Positions 1 to 9,963 of a stretch of 64,000 bases of DNA are shown here, piece after piece. The stretch comes from Candidatus Rhodobacter oscarellae (GTDB lineage: Bacteria; Pseudomonadota; Alphaproteobacteria; Rhodobacterales; Rhodobacteraceae): the NCBI RefSeq assembly GCF_001078595.1, contig NZ_LFTY01000001.1:549830-613829 (forward strand), given 5' to 3'. Position 1 is the stretch's first letter. Each line of letters opens with the position of its first letter. Made by a program: the position numbers and the translations under genes. The notes below the pieces were generated by a model, which did not search any database, was not told the origin of the DNA, and saw nothing but the letters and a program-made list of their open reading frames with translations.

Positions 1-850
1 CGTGGGGCTCTGCGCCGTTGCCCTTTAACTCGGCGTCCAACTCCTTGAGCTGCCAGAACGGCACCGATGGGAAGGCGTGATGCGCCGTGTGGTAGGGCAT
101 CTGCCAGCAGAGCCAGCGCAGCACCGCGTTGGTGCGGGTGGAGCGGGTGTTCTTGAAGATGTCGCTCTCGTGGCTGAGACCCAGATGTTCGATTGTGTTT
201 TGCAGCTGGTGCACGGGCTTCATGATCATCATCGGCGCAAGCCATAGCAGGATCGCCGCCCAGCTTTGCAAGACGACCGAGAGCAGCGCGATCAAGGCGT
301 ATCCGGCCAGGTGCCACCGCGCCTCGCGGGTCACCTCGCCATGCTGATCGGGACGCACATAGGGCTCTAGCACGATGCCGCGCGCGTGGCGCAGCAGACC
401 CGCGATGCGATTGCGCCAGTAGGTGGTGCCGCTCATCCACAGCAGGTAACTGCGCAGCGTGTAGGGCTGCCGCCGCAGCTCGCCGTCTTTCTCCCAATTC
501 GCGGTGTGCTGGTGGTGTGCCGAGTGCATGATCCAGTCGAAGTCGCGCGGGAACAACTGGATGAACCCCACTAGGCGACCGAAGACCATATTCGGCCATT
601 TGGTCTTGAAGACCGAGCTATGGCTCAGCTCGTGCTGCGCCGCGTAGAGAAAGTTCAGAAGCACGCCATGCAGCATGAACACCGGCAGCGACCACCAGGA
701 CCCCCAGCTGACCCAAAGAAGCGCGCCAGATATCACGATGGCGCCGAAATGCGACGCAAGCTGTAGCGCGCCCCGCAGATCAGAGCGCTGCATCAGCCCG
801 CGCAGCCGATCCGGAGCGATCAAGTCCCTACGGCTAAAGCTTGCCTGCAT
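1..850 (-). CDS. Fatty acid desaturase, 3' end cut off by window edge
   Basis: Membrane di-iron desaturase of the FA_desaturase family; the 283 residues visible read from an ATG at 850. Three histidine clusters can be seen: HELSH near residues 73-77, HSAHHQH near 109-115, and HTAHH near 262, in the order and spacing expected for the acyl-lipid desaturase/hydroxylase superfamily. Hydrophobic stretches lie around 30-70 and 175-200. The stop codon lies outside the window. It is divergent from accB across 172 bases, so the two probably share a promoter region. The substrate cannot be told from sequence alone; carotenoid-modifying enzymes have the same histidine boxes. Confidence 0.85.
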   Translation of the reverse strand, partial: MQASFSRRDLIAPDRLRGLMQRSDLRGALQLASHFGAIVISGALLWVSWGSWWSLPVFMLHGVLLNFLYAAQHELSHSSVFKTKWPNMVFGRLVGFIQLFPRDFDWIMHSAHHQHTANWEKDGELRRQPYTLRSYLLWMSGTTYWRNRIAGLLRHARGIVLEPYVRPDQHGEVTREARWHLAGYALIALLSVVLQSWAAILLWLAPMMIMKPVHQLQNTIEHLGLSHESDIFKNTRSTRTNAVLRWLCWQMPYHTAHHAFPSVPFWQLKELDAELKGNGAEPH

Positions 851-1022
851 GTCATCTTCTCCCTTGCTTACCGCCGGACGCTACCGCGCATCGCCCCAAT
901 TGGGCAAGATATGGCACGATTTTCCTGGATTTCGGCGCTTCCCACCCATATGTGGCTGGCGTATAAGTGCTGCAACGAGGGAAAAGCCCGCGCTAGACGG
1001 GCACTACAAGGCCGGAGATCCC

Positions 1023-1556
1023 ATGACCACAGACCAAAGCGACGGCGCGCCGAAGCCGGACAATGCCTCTGACATCGCCTTTGTAAAGGCCTTAGCGGAG
1101 GTCCTGCGCGAGAACGACCTGGGCGAGCTAGAGGTCGAGCGCGGCGTTAAGTCGGGATCGAAGCTCTCGGTCCGCATTTCCAAGAACGCACCCGCGCCGG
1201 TGATCGCGAATGTCGCGGCTCCGGCCGCGCCGCAAGCGCCCGCGGCCCCAAGCGCGCCGACAGCGCCCGCGGCGGCAGCGGCGCCAGAGGCCGGCTCTGA
1301 CGACGAGGATCCCTCCAGCCTTCCTGGCATCGTCAACTCTCCGATGGTCGGCACCGCCTATCTTTCGGCCGAACCCGGGGCGGCGGCGTTCGTCAACATC
1401 GGTGACACCGTATCAGAGGGCCAGACCCTTATGATCGTCGAGGCGATGAAGACCATGAACCATATTCACGCGCCCCATGCCGGTACGGTCAAGCGCATCC
1501 TGGTCGAGGACGGTGCTCCGGTGGAATACGGCGCGCCGCTGATGGTCGTCGCCTAA
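1023..1556 (+). CDS. accB: Biotin carboxyl carrier protein of acetyl-CoA carboxylase
   Basis: Carries biotin between the carboxylase and carboxyltransferase halves of acetyl-CoA carboxylase in fatty acid synthesis. The 177-residue protein has an N-terminal segment, an Ala/Pro-rich flexible linker (about residues 60-90) and a C-terminal biotinyl domain with EAMKTMNHI, the modified lysine being about residue 143. The ATG at 1023 was preferred to longer in-frame starts because the family begins here and upstream residues look like antisense of the desaturase promoter region. Its stop TAA shares its last A with the accC start (TAATG), so the two are translationally coupled. Confidence 0.95.
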   Translation: MTTDQSDGAPKPDNASDIAFVKALAEVLRENDLGELEVERGVKSGSKLSVRISKNAPAPVIANVAAPAAPQAPAAPSAPTAPAAAAAPEAGSDDEDPSSLPGIVNSPMVGTAYLSAEPGAAAFVNIGDTVSEGQTLMIVEAMKTMNHIHAPHAGTVKRILVEDGAPVEYGAPLMVVA

Positions 1557-2911
1557 TGTTCGACAAGATCCTGATCGCCAACCGCGGCGAGATCGCGCTG
1601 CGTGTTATCCGCGCCTGCCGCGAGATGGGCATTCAGTCCGTGGCCGTGCACTCTACCGCAGACAGCGACGCGATGCATGTGCGCATGGCGGACGAGGCGA
1701 TCTGCATCGGCCCGCCTTCGGCCATGCAAAGCTATCTTTCGGTGCCTGCGATCATATCGGCCTGCGAGATCACCGGCGCGCAGGCGATCCATCCGGGTTA
1801 CGGGTTCCTGTCTGAGAACGCGAACTTCGTGCAGATCCTGGAGGACCACGACATCACGTTTATCGGCCCCTCGGCCGAGCATATCCGCGTGATGGGCGAT
1901 AAGATCTCGGCCAAGGACACGATGAAGAAGCTGGGCGTGCCCTGCGTGCCCGGCTCTGATGGCGGGGTGGACACGGTCGAGGACGCGCTCGCCGTGGGCA
2001 TCGACTTTGGCTACCCGGTGATCGTGAAGGCCACCGCTGGCGGCGGCGGGCGCGGCATGAAGCTGGCCAATTCCGCTGACGAGATGGAGACCGCCTTTCG
2101 CACCGCGCGCGCCGAGGCCAAGGCCGCGTTTGGCAATGACGAGGTGTATATAGAGAAGTATCTCGGCAAGCCGCGTCATATCGAGATCCAGGTCTTCGGC
2201 GACGGCAAGGGCAACGCCGTGCATCTGGGCGAGCGGGACTGCTCTTTGCAGCGCCGTCACCAGAAGGTCTTTGAAGAGGCCCCCGGCCCCGCCATCGACC
2301 CCGAGACCCGCGCGCGCATTGGCAAGGTCTGCGCCGACGCCGTGGCCGCGATCAACTATATCGGGGCGGGCACGATCGAGTTCCTCTATGAGGATGGCGA
2401 GTTCTACTTCATCGAAATGAACACCCGCCTGCAGGTCGAGCATTCCGTGACCGAAGGCATCTTTGGCGTGGACCTGGTGCGCGAGCAGATCCGGGTCGCC
2501 TCAGGGCTGCCGATGTCCTTCGCGCAGGAGGATCTGCAGATCAACGGCCACGCCATCGAGGTGCGCCTGAATGCCGAGAAGCTGCCGGATTTCGCGCCCT
2601 CGCCGGGCACGATCACGCAGTACCACGCGCCGGGCGGGCTGGGCGTGCGCATGGACAGCGCGCTCTACGATGGCTATTCGATCCCGCCCTATTACGACTC
2701 GCTGATCGGCAAGTTGATTGTGCATGGGCGCGACCGCGAAGAGGCGATTGCTCGCCTGTCGCGTGCGCTCGGCGAACTGGTCGTCGAGGGTATCGAGACC
2801 ACCACGCCGCTCTTTGACAGGCTGCTGATGGAGGACGACATCCATACGGGCAACTACACGATCCACTGGTTGGAGAAGTGGCTGGAGGCGGGCGGGCTGA
2901 ACCGCGAATAG
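1556..2911 (+). CDS. accC: Biotin carboxylase subunit of acetyl-CoA carboxylase
   Basis: ATP-dependent carboxylation of the biotin on AccB. 451 residues, the normal family length, beginning [20 protein letters not shown], typical of biotin carboxylases. The ATP-grasp glycine loop GGGGRGMK is present near residue 160, followed by the [14 protein letters not shown] active-site strand and the [14 protein letters not shown] catalytic segment. It directly overlaps accB by one base. Nothing unusual is seen. Confidence 0.97.
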   Translation: MFDKILIANRGEIALRVIRACREMGIQSVAVHSTADSDAMHVRMADEAICIGPPSAMQSYLSVPAIISACEITGAQAIHPGYGFLSENANFVQILEDHDITFIGPSAEHIRVMGDKISAKDTMKKLGVPCVPGSDGGVDTVEDALAVGIDFGYPVIVKATAGGGGRGMKLANSADEMETAFRTARAEAKAAFGNDEVYIEKYLGKPRHIEIQVFGDGKGNAVHLGERDCSLQRRHQKVFEEAPGPAIDPETRARIGKVCADAVAAINYIGAGTIEFLYEDGEFYFIEMNTRLQVEHSVTEGIFGVDLVREQIRVASGLPMSFAQEDLQINGHAIEVRLNAEKLPDFAPSPGTITQYHAPGGLGVRMDSALYDGYSIPPYYDSLIGKLIVHGRDREEAIARLSRALGELVVEGIETTTPLFDRLLMEDDIHTGNYTIHWLEKWLEAGGLNRE

Positions 2912-3028
2912 GGCCTCTCCGCGGCAAATCATCCTGGGTAACAATTCCGCGCGCTTGTTTCATGTGAACTAGCGGCCATCTTTGACACGCTCTAAAATCC
3001 GTTGTGCCTCCACAGCGGAGCGGGAACC

Positions 3029-3976
3029 GTGATCATAAGAGCCTTCCTCGCGATTATTCTGGGTTTGGGCCTCACCCTGCCTGCTTCTGCGGACAAGTTC
3101 ACGTCGCCCACGATCCTGGTTCTGGGCGACAGTCAGCTGCAATTCGGCGCGGGGCCGGTCTTTCTGGAGTTCTTCGAGCAGCTCAAGACCAACTGCCCAA
3201 CCGATGCGCAGCGCGCGACGGCGCTCGAGGTGCTATCGGATATGAAGGTCGCGGTGATCGGCGTGCGCTCCACATCGCTGCGGTCTTGGACGGTGACAAA
3301 GGGCGCCACCAAACGCGCGCTCTGCGAGGTCGACAAGAAGTGGAAGGTCAACGCCAGCGCCTTTGGCTTCATCAACACCACCGGCAATAGGTACCTTCAG
3401 ATCGGCCAGGGCGACGCATATCAGTTCTGCGCAAAGGGCAAGACGGCCTTCGAGGTCATGTTCCGGCCCGACTATTACGACCCAAAGCTGATCTTCCTGA
3501 ATTTCCTAGGCAACGGCGCGCAGCGGTGGGCGAACCGCTATGAGAAGGCGGTGGAGGACGTCCTGCGCATGAACGCGCAGCTTCCGCCGGGCGTGCCTTG
3601 CGTCTTCATGACCACGGCGCCCAGCTATTCAAAGAAGGTAACAGACCTGCGGCACCGGGCGCAGGAGAACCTCAAACGCGCCTTTGAGACCACGCACAGC
3701 CATTGCAGCTTTGTCGAGGGTTACTCGGCCGAGACGATGGCCGCCAATCTGGGCAACAAGCGCTATTTCAGGCTCAAGAAATCCGGCGCGGTGAAGGACC
3801 CCTATCACCCCAATGAGCGGGCGGCGAAAAACTTCTTCCAGATAGAGACGGCGAACATCTGCAACGCCCTTTACGATCAGGTCATGCGCAAGCAACCAAG
3901 CTGGGCCGCGCCGCCGCCCATGGACCTGGCCGGAAGCACCCATTCGATCCACGCGCGACTGCCCGGGCCAAGATGA
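3029..3976 (+). CDS. Secreted SGNH/GDSL-like hydrolase
   Basis: Probable exported esterase-type hydrolase of unknown substrate. From a GTG at 3029 the protein has 315 residues with a signal peptide (VIIRAFLAIILGLGL..PASA) and predicted cleavage before DKF. A GDSQ block follows at once (VLGDSQLQFG), a FLGNGA segment could supply the Gly/Asn oxyanion block, and DPYHPNERA near the C terminus matches the Asp-x-x-His catalytic block. The GTG was chosen over TTG at 3002 because a GGAG lies nine bases upstream and the signal peptide then starts cleanly. It stands alone between accC and aat. Confidence 0.7.
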   Translation: MIIRAFLAIILGLGLTLPASADKFTSPTILVLGDSQLQFGAGPVFLEFFEQLKTNCPTDAQRATALEVLSDMKVAVIGVRSTSLRSWTVTKGATKRALCEVDKKWKVNASAFGFINTTGNRYLQIGQGDAYQFCAKGKTAFEVMFRPDYYDPKLIFLNFLGNGAQRWANRYEKAVEDVLRMNAQLPPGVPCVFMTTAPSYSKKVTDLRHRAQENLKRAFETTHSHCSFVEGYSAETMAANLGNKRYFRLKKSGAVKDPYHPNERAAKNFFQIETANICNALYDQVMRKQPSWAAPPPMDLAGSTHSIHARLPGPR

Positions 3977-4031
3977 AGGAAATTCGTCGCGAGTGATTCA
4001 GTTCGGCGCCGAAGTGCCGTAGTCTGCCCCC

Positions 4032-4670
4032 ATGAACGCGATCACCCCAGAGCTGCTCTTATATGCCTATGGCAATGGGATCTTTCCGATGGCGGAGACC
4101 CGCGACGACGAGGACGTGTTTTGGGTCGATCCAAAGCGCCGCGGGATCATCCCGCTTGATGGGTTCCGTATCTCGCGCTCGCTGGCGCGGCGCATGCGGC
4201 GGGGCGGCTACGAGGTGGCGCTCAACCGCGATTTCGCTGGCGTGGTGGAGGCCTGCGCCGACCGCGATGAGACCTGGATCAACGACACGATCTTTGACCT
4301 CTACCGGGCGCTGCACCGGATGGGGCATGCGCACTCGCTCGAGATCCGCACCGACGGCGCGCTGATTGGCGGCGTCTATGGCGTCACGCTGGGCGGGGCT
4401 TTCTTTGGCGAGAGCATGTTCTCGCGCGCGACGGATGGCTCCAAGATCGCGCTTGCGCATCTGGTGGATCACCTCAGCCAGACGGGCTTTCGGCTCTTTG
4501 ATGCGCAGTTTCTAACCGAGCATCTCGCGTCGCTCGGAGCGATTGAGATCAGCCGGGCGGATTACCACACACGCTTGAATGACGCCCTGCAGGTCGAGGC
4601 CGACTTTCTGAGCGGTCCCGGGCTGGGCGCCCCTCAGGACGTGATACAGCGCAACAACCAAAGGTCATAG
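4032..4670 (+). CDS. aat: Leucyl/phenylalanyl-tRNA--protein transferase
   Basis: Transfers Leu or Phe from aminoacyl-tRNA to N-terminal Lys/Arg of proteins, creating N-degrons for the ClpS/ClpAP pathway. 212 residues, beginning MNAITPELLLYAYGNGIFPMAE, with GGVYGVTLGGAFFGESMFSR and the DAQFLTEHLASLGAIE segment that are hallmarks of the family. The last 37 bases overlap the 3' end of the convergent DUF2155 gene. Confidence 0.95.
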   Translation: MNAITPELLLYAYGNGIFPMAETRDDEDVFWVDPKRRGIIPLDGFRISRSLARRMRRGGYEVALNRDFAGVVEACADRDETWINDTIFDLYRALHRMGHAHSLEIRTDGALIGGVYGVTLGGAFFGESMFSRATDGSKIALAHLVDHLSQTGFRLFDAQFLTEHLASLGAIEISRADYHTRLNDALQVEADFLSGPGLGAPQDVIQRNNQRS

Positions 4671-5107
4671 CGGGGATGGTCCATCGCGTTAAGCGCCGGG
4701 CTCGACGCGACCATCCAGCCCTGGAATAGCGTATCCCCGTCGGACTTGTTCCGAATCGCAAGATAGCCAAACGCATTGCTCGCGGGGTTGCTTTCCGGGT
4801 ACCGGCACTCCCCCAGCGTCACAAAAAGCCGCCCATAGCCGATGGTCTGCCCGCTCATCATCTCGATATCCGACAGGGCGCCTGAAACCCGATCAAGCGC
4901 GCGCACAACGGCGCCGGACGCGGTGACAACTTTTTCTTGCTCTTCCTCAATGACGAAGCCAAAGCTGCCGTCTTCTCCGGCGCCGTCGACGTCCAGTTCA
5001 GGCTCAAGCGTGAAGCCGCCATTGTCGCCATCGGAGTTGTTCGGATCAAGCTGCTGCGCCATTGCGGGAGCGGCAAGCAAAAGCACCAACAAGAACGCGC
5101 GCATCAT
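4634..5107 (-). CDS. DUF2155 family exported protein
   Basis: Alphaproteobacterial envelope protein of unknown function. 157 residues with a signal peptide (MMRAFLLVLLLAAPAMAQ) and a C-terminal DUF2155 domain containing RALDRVSG, MMSGQTIGYGRL and FQGWMVASSPALNAMDHPRYDLWL. It lies directly after mlaD (stop and start overlap at 5104-5107) and in the same direction as the complex I subunit gene. Function is inferred only from this envelope-gene context. Confidence 0.85.
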   Translation of the reverse strand: MMRAFLLVLLLAAPAMAQQLDPNNSDGDNGGFTLEPELDVDGAGEDGSFGFVIEEEQEKVVTASGAVVRALDRVSGALSDIEMMSGQTIGYGRLFVTLGECRYPESNPASNAFGYLAIRNKSDGDTLFQGWMVASSPALNAMDHPRYDLWLLRCITS

Positions 5108-5562
5108 TGCGTGCTGCCCTCAACGCTCCCCGAGACGAACCGCAGGAGCAGCGTGATGAGACTGACAGAGCTTTGCGTGTCTTCTATCTCGGCCCCTGGC
5201 TCTAGCTCGAAGGGCGAGCCGCCGGGCAGAAGCTCTACGAATGACCCGCCCAACAGCCCCTCTGACGAGATCAAGACCGAGGTATCTTCGGGCAGCCTTA
5301 TGTTCTTGTCGACACTAAAGCTGGTATCCGCCAGGAAGGTCTGCGGGTTCAGGCTAAGCGCGGTCACGGTGCCGACTTTGACGCCGCTCATGCGGACATC
5401 GGTTCCCACGGTGACGCCCTCGACCGAGCCAAAGCTGGCCTTGTAGTTTGACACAGCGCCCGCCGGTCCAGAGCCGGTCACCTGCGCGGCGTAGGCAAAA
5501 AAGCCAACCGCTGCCGCCAGAACGACGCCTCCTACCAGGACTTCTGTGGTCTGGTTCGCCAT
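5104..5562 (-). CDS. mlaD: MlaD-type outer-membrane lipid asymmetry protein
   Basis: Periplasmic lipid-binding component of the Mla ABC phospholipid transport system. 152 residues starting MANQTTEVLVGGVVLAAAVG with one N-terminal membrane anchor, then an MCE domain (YKASFGSVEGVTVGTDVRMSGVKVG) and the GGSFVELLPGG strand. The ATG at 5562 was chosen because an upstream extension would be basic, low-complexity and would run into the preceding gene. The Mla ATPase and permease genes are not in the window. Confidence 0.88.
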   Translation of the reverse strand: MANQTTEVLVGGVVLAAAVGFFAYAAQVTGSGPAGAVSNYKASFGSVEGVTVGTDVRMSGVKVGTVTALSLNPQTFLADTSFSVDKNIRLPEDTSVLISSEGLLGGSFVELLPGGSPFELEPGAEIEDTQSSVSLITLLLRFVSGSVEGSTQ

Positions 5563-5563
5563 C

Positions 5564-5947
5564 TTATTCCGGAGACCACGCCTCGTAGTCGCTGCGCGGT
5601 GCGGGGTCGCCCGCGCGGATCGAGCCCGGCGGCGCATAGGCCAGCGCGGTGCCCGTCAGGTTCTCTTGGTGCGGCTTCTCCCACGCCTTGCGTTTCAGCG
5701 GCGCTTTGGTGGGCGGCTCTTGATAGGTGCGGTGCAACCAGCCGTGCCACTCGGGGCTCACGCGGCTGGCCTCCGCCTCGCCCTGGAAGATGACCCAGCG
5801 CCTTTTTCCATCGCGGGTCTCAAAGAATGCGTTGCCGTCCTCGTCCTCGCCGACTTTCACGCCCTTGCGCCAGGTGTAGAACTGGGTGTTCAGCGTCTGG
5901 CCGTTCCACCAGGTCGCGACCCGCAGGATAGAGTTCAGGATGCCCAT
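5564..5947 (-). CDS. NDUFA12-like NADH:ubiquinone oxidoreductase accessory subunit
   Basis: Accessory subunit of respiratory complex I found in alphaproteobacteria and mitochondria. From the ATG at 5947 the protein has 127 residues. [31 protein letters not shown] and [13 protein letters not shown] are characteristic of the family (shown here in part). The longer in-frame reading to 6205 is rejected because upstream residues are low-complexity and precede the conserved start. The stop at 5564 is one base from the mlaD start, so the two form one unit with DUF2155. Confidence 0.9.
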   Translation of the reverse strand: MGILNSILRVATWWNGQTLNTQFYTWRKGVKVGEDEDGNAFFETRDGKRRWVIFQGEAEASRVSPEWHGWLHRTYQEPPTKAPLKRKAWEKPHQENLTGTALAYAPPGSIRAGDPAPRSDYEAWSPE

Positions 5948-6161
5948 CGGCGCCTCCGCATCTGTTGCCCATGATATGGACCAAGCCCGGGCCAAGGTCC
6001 AGGGACAAGGAGGCGCATGTTTGCATGAGAATATCCTTAAAATCGCCGATCCGCGCCCATTTTCCGCCGATTGCGCATGCGAGCAAGGGCTGGAGAACAC
6101 AAGTTTGGGCGTAATGCCGCCCCATGACCCCGGCAATCCCGGCGCGCGAAGCGAGGCCCAG

Positions 6162-6884
6162 CTAGCCATGAACCTCGTTGGCGGCGGGCGCCGCATGTGC
6201 CGCACGGATCAGCTCGGCCCAGGCGGCGTAGATCTCTGGCCCCGGGTGGAATCCGTCAGCGGCCAGAAGGTCCGGATCCAAGGGCACATCCAGCGAGATA
6301 TGCGTTGCGGCGGGGGTCTCTGCGGCAATGCCCACCAGGGCGCGGTCGAAGGCCTCAGCGCGGCGGCCCAGCACCCAGCGCAGCGGTTGCGGCAAGATCG
6401 TGAAGCCGCGGATATGCGGAATGCCCGAAGCGATGATCTGCTTAGCGCCCCAATCGGCGCGCAGATCCTCCAGCAGCCGCGCGTAGTGCCGCCGCCACAG
6501 CGCCAACGGCACGCCGTTCTTGACGTCGTTTACGCCCAGCGCGATCACCGCCAGGTCGACATGCTGTGGCATCTCTTGCTTAAGCAGCCGGGTGAACCCC
6601 GCCGTCGTAACACCGTTCCGCCCAATCACCCGCCAGGTCACGCTATGGGTCGCGGCCAGCGCACGCACGGTGTGGCCCGCAAGCGCTTGGTCCTGCGTGG
6701 CGACGCCCACGCCAACGCTAGAGCTGTCGCCCACGATCAGCAGGTTTAGCGGCGGACCCGCTCCGGTCACGCCCTGGCGCGGGCCGGAGGCCTCGGGAAA
6801 GCGCTTGGCCTTGGTCACCACCCACAGCGCCTGGAACGCCAGCAAGGGCGCCAACAGCACGCGCGCGGCCAAGTCCAAAAGCAT
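6162..6884 (-). CDS. SGNH/GDSL hydrolase family protein
   Basis: Probable lipase/esterase-like hydrolase. 240 residues with a hydrophobic N terminus ([19 protein letters not shown]) that may be a membrane anchor. The four SGNH blocks are clear: [11 protein letters not shown] (Ser nucleophile), the Gly in [17 protein letters not shown] (Asn) and DGFHPG (Asp and His). Downstream of clpX on the same strand but separated from it by a strong hairpin, so probably expressed on its own. Substrate unknown. Confidence 0.8.
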   Translation of the reverse strand: MLLDLAARVLLAPLLAFQALWVVTKAKRFPEASGPRQGVTGAGPPLNLLIVGDSSSVGVGVATQDQALAGHTVRALAATHSVTWRVIGRNGVTTAGFTRLLKQEMPQHVDLAVIALGVNDVKNGVPLALWRRHYARLLEDLRADWGAKQIIASGIPHIRGFTILPQPLRWVLGRRAEAFDRALVGIAAETPAATHISLDVPLDPDLLAADGFHPGPEIYAAWAELIRAAHAAPAANEVHG

Positions 6885-6916
6885 CAGCGCCCCCCGCTAT
6901 CCGCGTGGGGGCGCTG
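6885..6916 (-). terminator. Hairpin after clpX, probable terminator
   Basis: Ten-base perfect inverted repeat CAGCGCCCCC / GGGGGCGCTG with a 12-base loop, 26 bases after the clpX stop codon. Reading on the minus strand the stem is followed by ATGCTTTT. That ATG is also the start of the next gene, so the stem ends exactly where the SGNH hydrolase begins. Confidence 0.65.
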
Positions 6917-6941
6917 CAATACGTTCCGCATCGTAGGCGAC

Positions 6942-8204
6942 TTAGGCGCTGGCGCCTTCGGCCTTCTGGTCGGAGTAAATCATCAGCGGCGCGGTTTCAG
7001 AGTTAACCGCTTCTTCATTGACCACGACCTCGTCCACCGCATCCATCCCGGGCAGATCGAACATGGTATCCAGCAGGATATCCTCCATGATCGAGCGCAG
7101 GCCCCGCGCGCCGGTCTTGCGCTCGATGGCGCGCTTTGCAATCGCGCCCAGCGCATCCTCGGTGAAGGTCAGCTGCGTGTCCTCAAGCTCGAACAGGCGC
7201 TGATACTGCTTGACCAAGGCGTTCTTCGGCGCGGTGAGAATCGTCACCAGCGCGTCTTGGTCCAGATCCTGCAGCGTGGCGATCACCGGCAGACGGCCTA
7301 CGAATTCCGGGATCAGCCCGAATTTCAGCAGGTCCTCCGGCTCCAGCTCGGCGAACATCTCGCCCACGCCGCGGCTGTCTTCCTCTTTGACGTCGGCGCC
7401 AAAGCCGATGGCGGACCCTTTGCCGCGCTGGCTGATGATCTTTTCCAGCCCGGCGAATGCGCCACCGCAGATGAAGAGGATATTCGTGGTGTCCACCTGC
7501 AGGAATTCCTGCTGGGGATGCTTGCGTCCGCCTTGGGGCGGCACGGAGGCCACGGTGCCCTCCATAATCTTAAGCAGGGCCTGCTGCACGCCCTCGCCCG
7601 ACACATCGCGGGTGATCGAGGGGTTGTCGGACTTGCGGGTGATCTTGTCGACCTCGTCGATATAGACGATGCCGCGCTGCGCGCGCTCGACATTATATTC
7701 GCTGGCCTGCAGGAGCTTGAGGATGATGTTCTCGACATCCTCGCCCACATACCCGGCCTCAGTCAGCGTGGTCGCGTCGGCCATGGTGAAGGGCACATCT
7801 AGGATGCGCGCCAAGGTCTGCGCCAGCAGGGTCTTGCCGCAGCCGGTGGGCCCGATCAGCAGGATGTTTGACTTCGCCAGCTCGATATCGCCGGACTTGC
7901 CCGCGTGGTTCAGCCGCTTGTAGTGGTTATGCACCGCCACAGACAGGACCCGCTTTGCGTGGGCTTGCCCGATCACGTAGTCGTCAAGGACCTCGCAGAT
8001 CTCCTTTGGAGTCGGCACACCCTCGGAGGATTTCAGCCCGCTGGCCTTCGTCTCTTCCCGGATGATGTCCATGCACAGTTCGACGCATTCGTCGCAGATG
8101 AACACCGTTGGTCCTGCAATCAGCTTGCGCACTTCATGCTGGCTCTTTCCGCAGAAGGAGCAATAAAGTGTGTTTTTGCTGTCGCCGCTTGAGTTATTCG
8201 CCAT
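6942..8204 (-). CDS. clpX: ATP-dependent Clp protease ATP-binding subunit ClpX
   Basis: AAA+ unfoldase feeding substrates to ClpP. 420 residues from the ATG at 8204 ([21 protein letters not shown]). An N-terminal zinc-binding domain shows CSFCGKS and CDECVELC. The Walker A is GPTGCGKT, the Walker [11 protein letters not shown], and GFGAD is the substrate-interaction loop area. The TTG 15 bases upstream was rejected since GGAAGG sits properly before the ATG. clpP lies 140 bases upstream on the same strand. Confidence 0.97.
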   Translation of the reverse strand: MANNSSGDSKNTLYCSFCGKSQHEVRKLIAGPTVFICDECVELCMDIIREETKASGLKSSEGVPTPKEICEVLDDYVIGQAHAKRVLSVAVHNHYKRLNHAGKSGDIELAKSNILLIGPTGCGKTLLAQTLARILDVPFTMADATTLTEAGYVGEDVENIILKLLQASEYNVERAQRGIVYIDEVDKITRKSDNPSITRDVSGEGVQQALLKIMEGTVASVPPQGGRKHPQQEFLQVDTTNILFICGGAFAGLEKIISQRGKGSAIGFGADVKEEDSRGVGEMFAELEPEDLLKFGLIPEFVGRLPVIATLQDLDQDALVTILTAPKNALVKQYQRLFELEDTQLTFTEDALGAIAKRAIERKTGARGLRSIMEDILLDTMFDLPGMDAVDEVVVNEEAVNSETAPLMIYSDQKAEGASA

Positions 8205-8323
8205 CACACAACCTTCCAAGCCGGCCCTGGCGCCTGCTCTGATTGATCTTTTAGCCCGATATGCCCTGCCATAAAGTTAAACCTAGGACAGAGCATTCGC
8301 GGGCACAACGCCAAAATGCGTTT

Positions 8324-8342
8324 TTGGGCGCGGTGCGCCCAA
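8324..8342 (-). terminator. Short hairpin after clpP
   Basis: Eight-base perfect stem TTGGGCGC / GCGCCCAA with a three-base loop, a few bases past the clpP stop. No U-rich tail follows on either strand, so it may limit read-through into clpX or stabilise the clpP message rather than terminate fully. Confidence 0.45.
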
Positions 8343-8346
8343 TCGC

Positions 8347-8988
8347 TTAGGCTTCCGCATCATCGTCTTTTGCGCGGTTCTCAACAATCTCGTCCAGATG
8401 GCCCCATTCAAGCGCCTCCTGGGCCGACATGAAGTTATCACGCTCCAGCGCAGACTCGATCTCGGCCACGTCCTGTCCGGTGTGGCGGGCGTAGATCTCG
8501 TTCAGGCGCTGCTTGAGCTTCTTGGTCTCTTCGGCGTGGATCAGTATGTCAGTGGCCTGGCCCTGATAGCCGCCAGAGGGCTGGTGCACCATGACGCGGG
8601 CATTCGGCAGGGCATAGCGCATGCCCGCCTCGCCGGCGCAGGCAAGCAGCGACCCCGCAGAGGCCGCCTGCCCCACGATCAGCGTCGACACTTTGGGCCG
8701 GACGTATTGCATCGTGTCATACATCGACAGCGCCGATGTCACCACGCCGCCGGGGCTGTTGATGTACATCGAGATCTCTTTCTTCGGGTTCTCGGATTCC
8801 AGAAACAGAAGCTGCGCCACGACCAGGCTGGACACGCCGTCGTGGATCGGGCCGTTCAGGAAGATGATCCGCTCCTTCAGGAGGCGCGAGAAGATGTCAT
8901 AGGCGCGCTCGCCCCGGCTGGTCTGTTCGACCACCATCGGCACGAGGTTGTTGGTAAAGTGATTGTACTGATCGATGGGGTCTTGCAT
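8347..8988 (-). CDS. clpP: ATP-dependent Clp protease proteolytic subunit ClpP
   Basis: Serine peptidase ring partner of ClpX and ClpA. 213 residues. The catalytic serine is in [11 protein letters not shown], the histidine in [10 protein letters not shown], and the aspartate later in [28 protein letters not shown] and YINSPGG are family signatures. Spacing to clpX is short, the usual clpP-clpX order. Confidence 0.97.
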   Translation of the reverse strand: MQDPIDQYNHFTNNLVPMVVEQTSRGERAYDIFSRLLKERIIFLNGPIHDGVSSLVVAQLLFLESENPKKEISMYINSPGGVVTSALSMYDTMQYVRPKVSTLIVGQAASAGSLLACAGEAGMRYALPNARVMVHQPSGGYQGQATDILIHAEETKKLKQRLNEIYARHTGQDVAEIESALERDNFMSAQEALEWGHLDEIVENRAKDDDAEA

Positions 8989-9094
8989 GTGGCCTGCCTC
9001 GCTAGGTCATGCCGGGTATACACCCGGGGAGATTTACAGAGTCTTAGTGTCGCGTCGGGGGGGCTGCAAGGGCGCGACGGAATACATATTTGGG

Positions 9095-9138
9095 TTGACA
9101 TTTATGTTAGTCAAGGCTTACCGTAAGTCATGGCTTAC
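9095..9138 (+). promoter_or_regulatory. Promoter and operator candidate overlapping the arsR-type start codon
   Basis: TTGACA at 9095-9100 is a consensus -35. Two direct copies of AGTCA(A/T)GGCTTAC follow at 9109-9121 and 9126-9138, and between them CTTACCGTAAG (9117-9127) is palindromic. The second copy covers the ATG at 9130, and no Shine-Dalgarno is visible. A -10 at about 9118-9123 would put transcription start at the ATG (leaderless). Autoregulation by the encoded ArsR-type protein is an inference. Confidence 0.5.
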
Positions 9139-9453
9139 GAAATGCAGATCGCGGCCCTTGCCGACCCCACCCGGCGCGCCATCCTGGCCGAATTGCGCGA
9201 GGCGCCATGCACCGTGGGGCGCCTCGCCGCCGGGCTTCCGGTGAGCCGACCGGCGGTCTCTCAGCACCTCAAGGTGCTCAGCGATGCCGGCCTTCTTGCG
9301 GTGGAGCCGCATGGCACGCGCCGACTGTACCGGCTTGCCCCCGGCGGCATCGACGAGCTGCGCGCCTATCTGGACGCATTATGGAGCGACGCGCTGTCCA
9401 GTTTCGCCCGCCGCGCCGAAGAGGTGGCCCGTATCGAAGGAAAGGACAGCTAA
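9130..9453 (+). CDS. ArsR-family transcriptional regulator
   Basis: Winged-helix repressor of 107 residues. LADPTRRAILAEL and RLAAGLPVSRPAVSQHLKVLSDAGLL form the helix-turn-helix, and GTRRLYRLAPGG the wing. There is no cysteine cluster of the metal-sensing ArsR/SmtB type. The architecture matches the small ArsR regulators paired with SRPBCC/AHSA1 proteins. The stop abuts the ATG of the next gene, so the pair is co-translated. Confidence 0.88.
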   Translation: MAYEMQIAALADPTRRAILAELREAPCTVGRLAAGLPVSRPAVSQHLKVLSDAGLLAVEPHGTRRLYRLAPGGIDELRAYLDALWSDALSSFARRAEEVARIEGKDS

Positions 9454-9924
9454 ATGGCAGAGCCCGTCACCAAGACCGTCACCGTCCCGCTTACGCCGGA
9501 GCGCGCGTTCCGGCTGTTCACCGAAGAGATGGCGAGCTGGTGGCCCCTGGATCGCCACGCGGTATCGGCAGAGGATGGCGGCGCCAAAGACGTGACCGTG
9601 CCCGCCGAGATCGGCGCGCAGATCTTTGAGACGACGCCGAGCGGCAAAAAGGTGCCTTGGGGCCGGGTGACCGAGCACCGGCCCGGGCACCGTTTCGCCA
9701 CCTCCTGGCATCCCGGCCGCCCTGAGGCGGAGGCCACGCAGGTCGAGGTCACGTTCGATGCCGTGGCCGATGGCACAAGGGTCACGCTGGTGCATAGCGG
9801 CTGGCAGGCGCTCGGCGCGCAGCAGACGAGCCTGCGCGACCAGTATCAGAACGGCTGGGACACCGTGTTCGTGCAGCTTTTTGCGGCGCAGGCGCGACGG
9901 TGCGCCTTGGAACCCACCCACTGA
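9454..9924 (+). CDS. SRPBCC/AHSA1-domain protein
   Basis: 156-residue START-like fold protein of the AHSA1 family; such proteins bind small hydrophobic ligands, but no ligand can be assigned. PERAFRLFTEEMASWWPL begins the domain, and GTRVTLVHSGWQ and QYQNGWDTVFVQL end it, as in family members. It follows the ArsR gene with no spacer, which suggests regulator and ligand-binding effector act together. Confidence 0.85.
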   Translation: MAEPVTKTVTVPLTPERAFRLFTEEMASWWPLDRHAVSAEDGGAKDVTVPAEIGAQIFETTPSGKKVPWGRVTEHRPGHRFATSWHPGRPEAEATQVEVTFDAVADGTRVTLVHSGWQALGAQQTSLRDQYQNGWDTVFVQLFAAQARRCALEPTH

Positions 9925-9963
9925 CACCGGCCAAGAATCCGCTGCTGCGGCAAGCGCTTGGGC

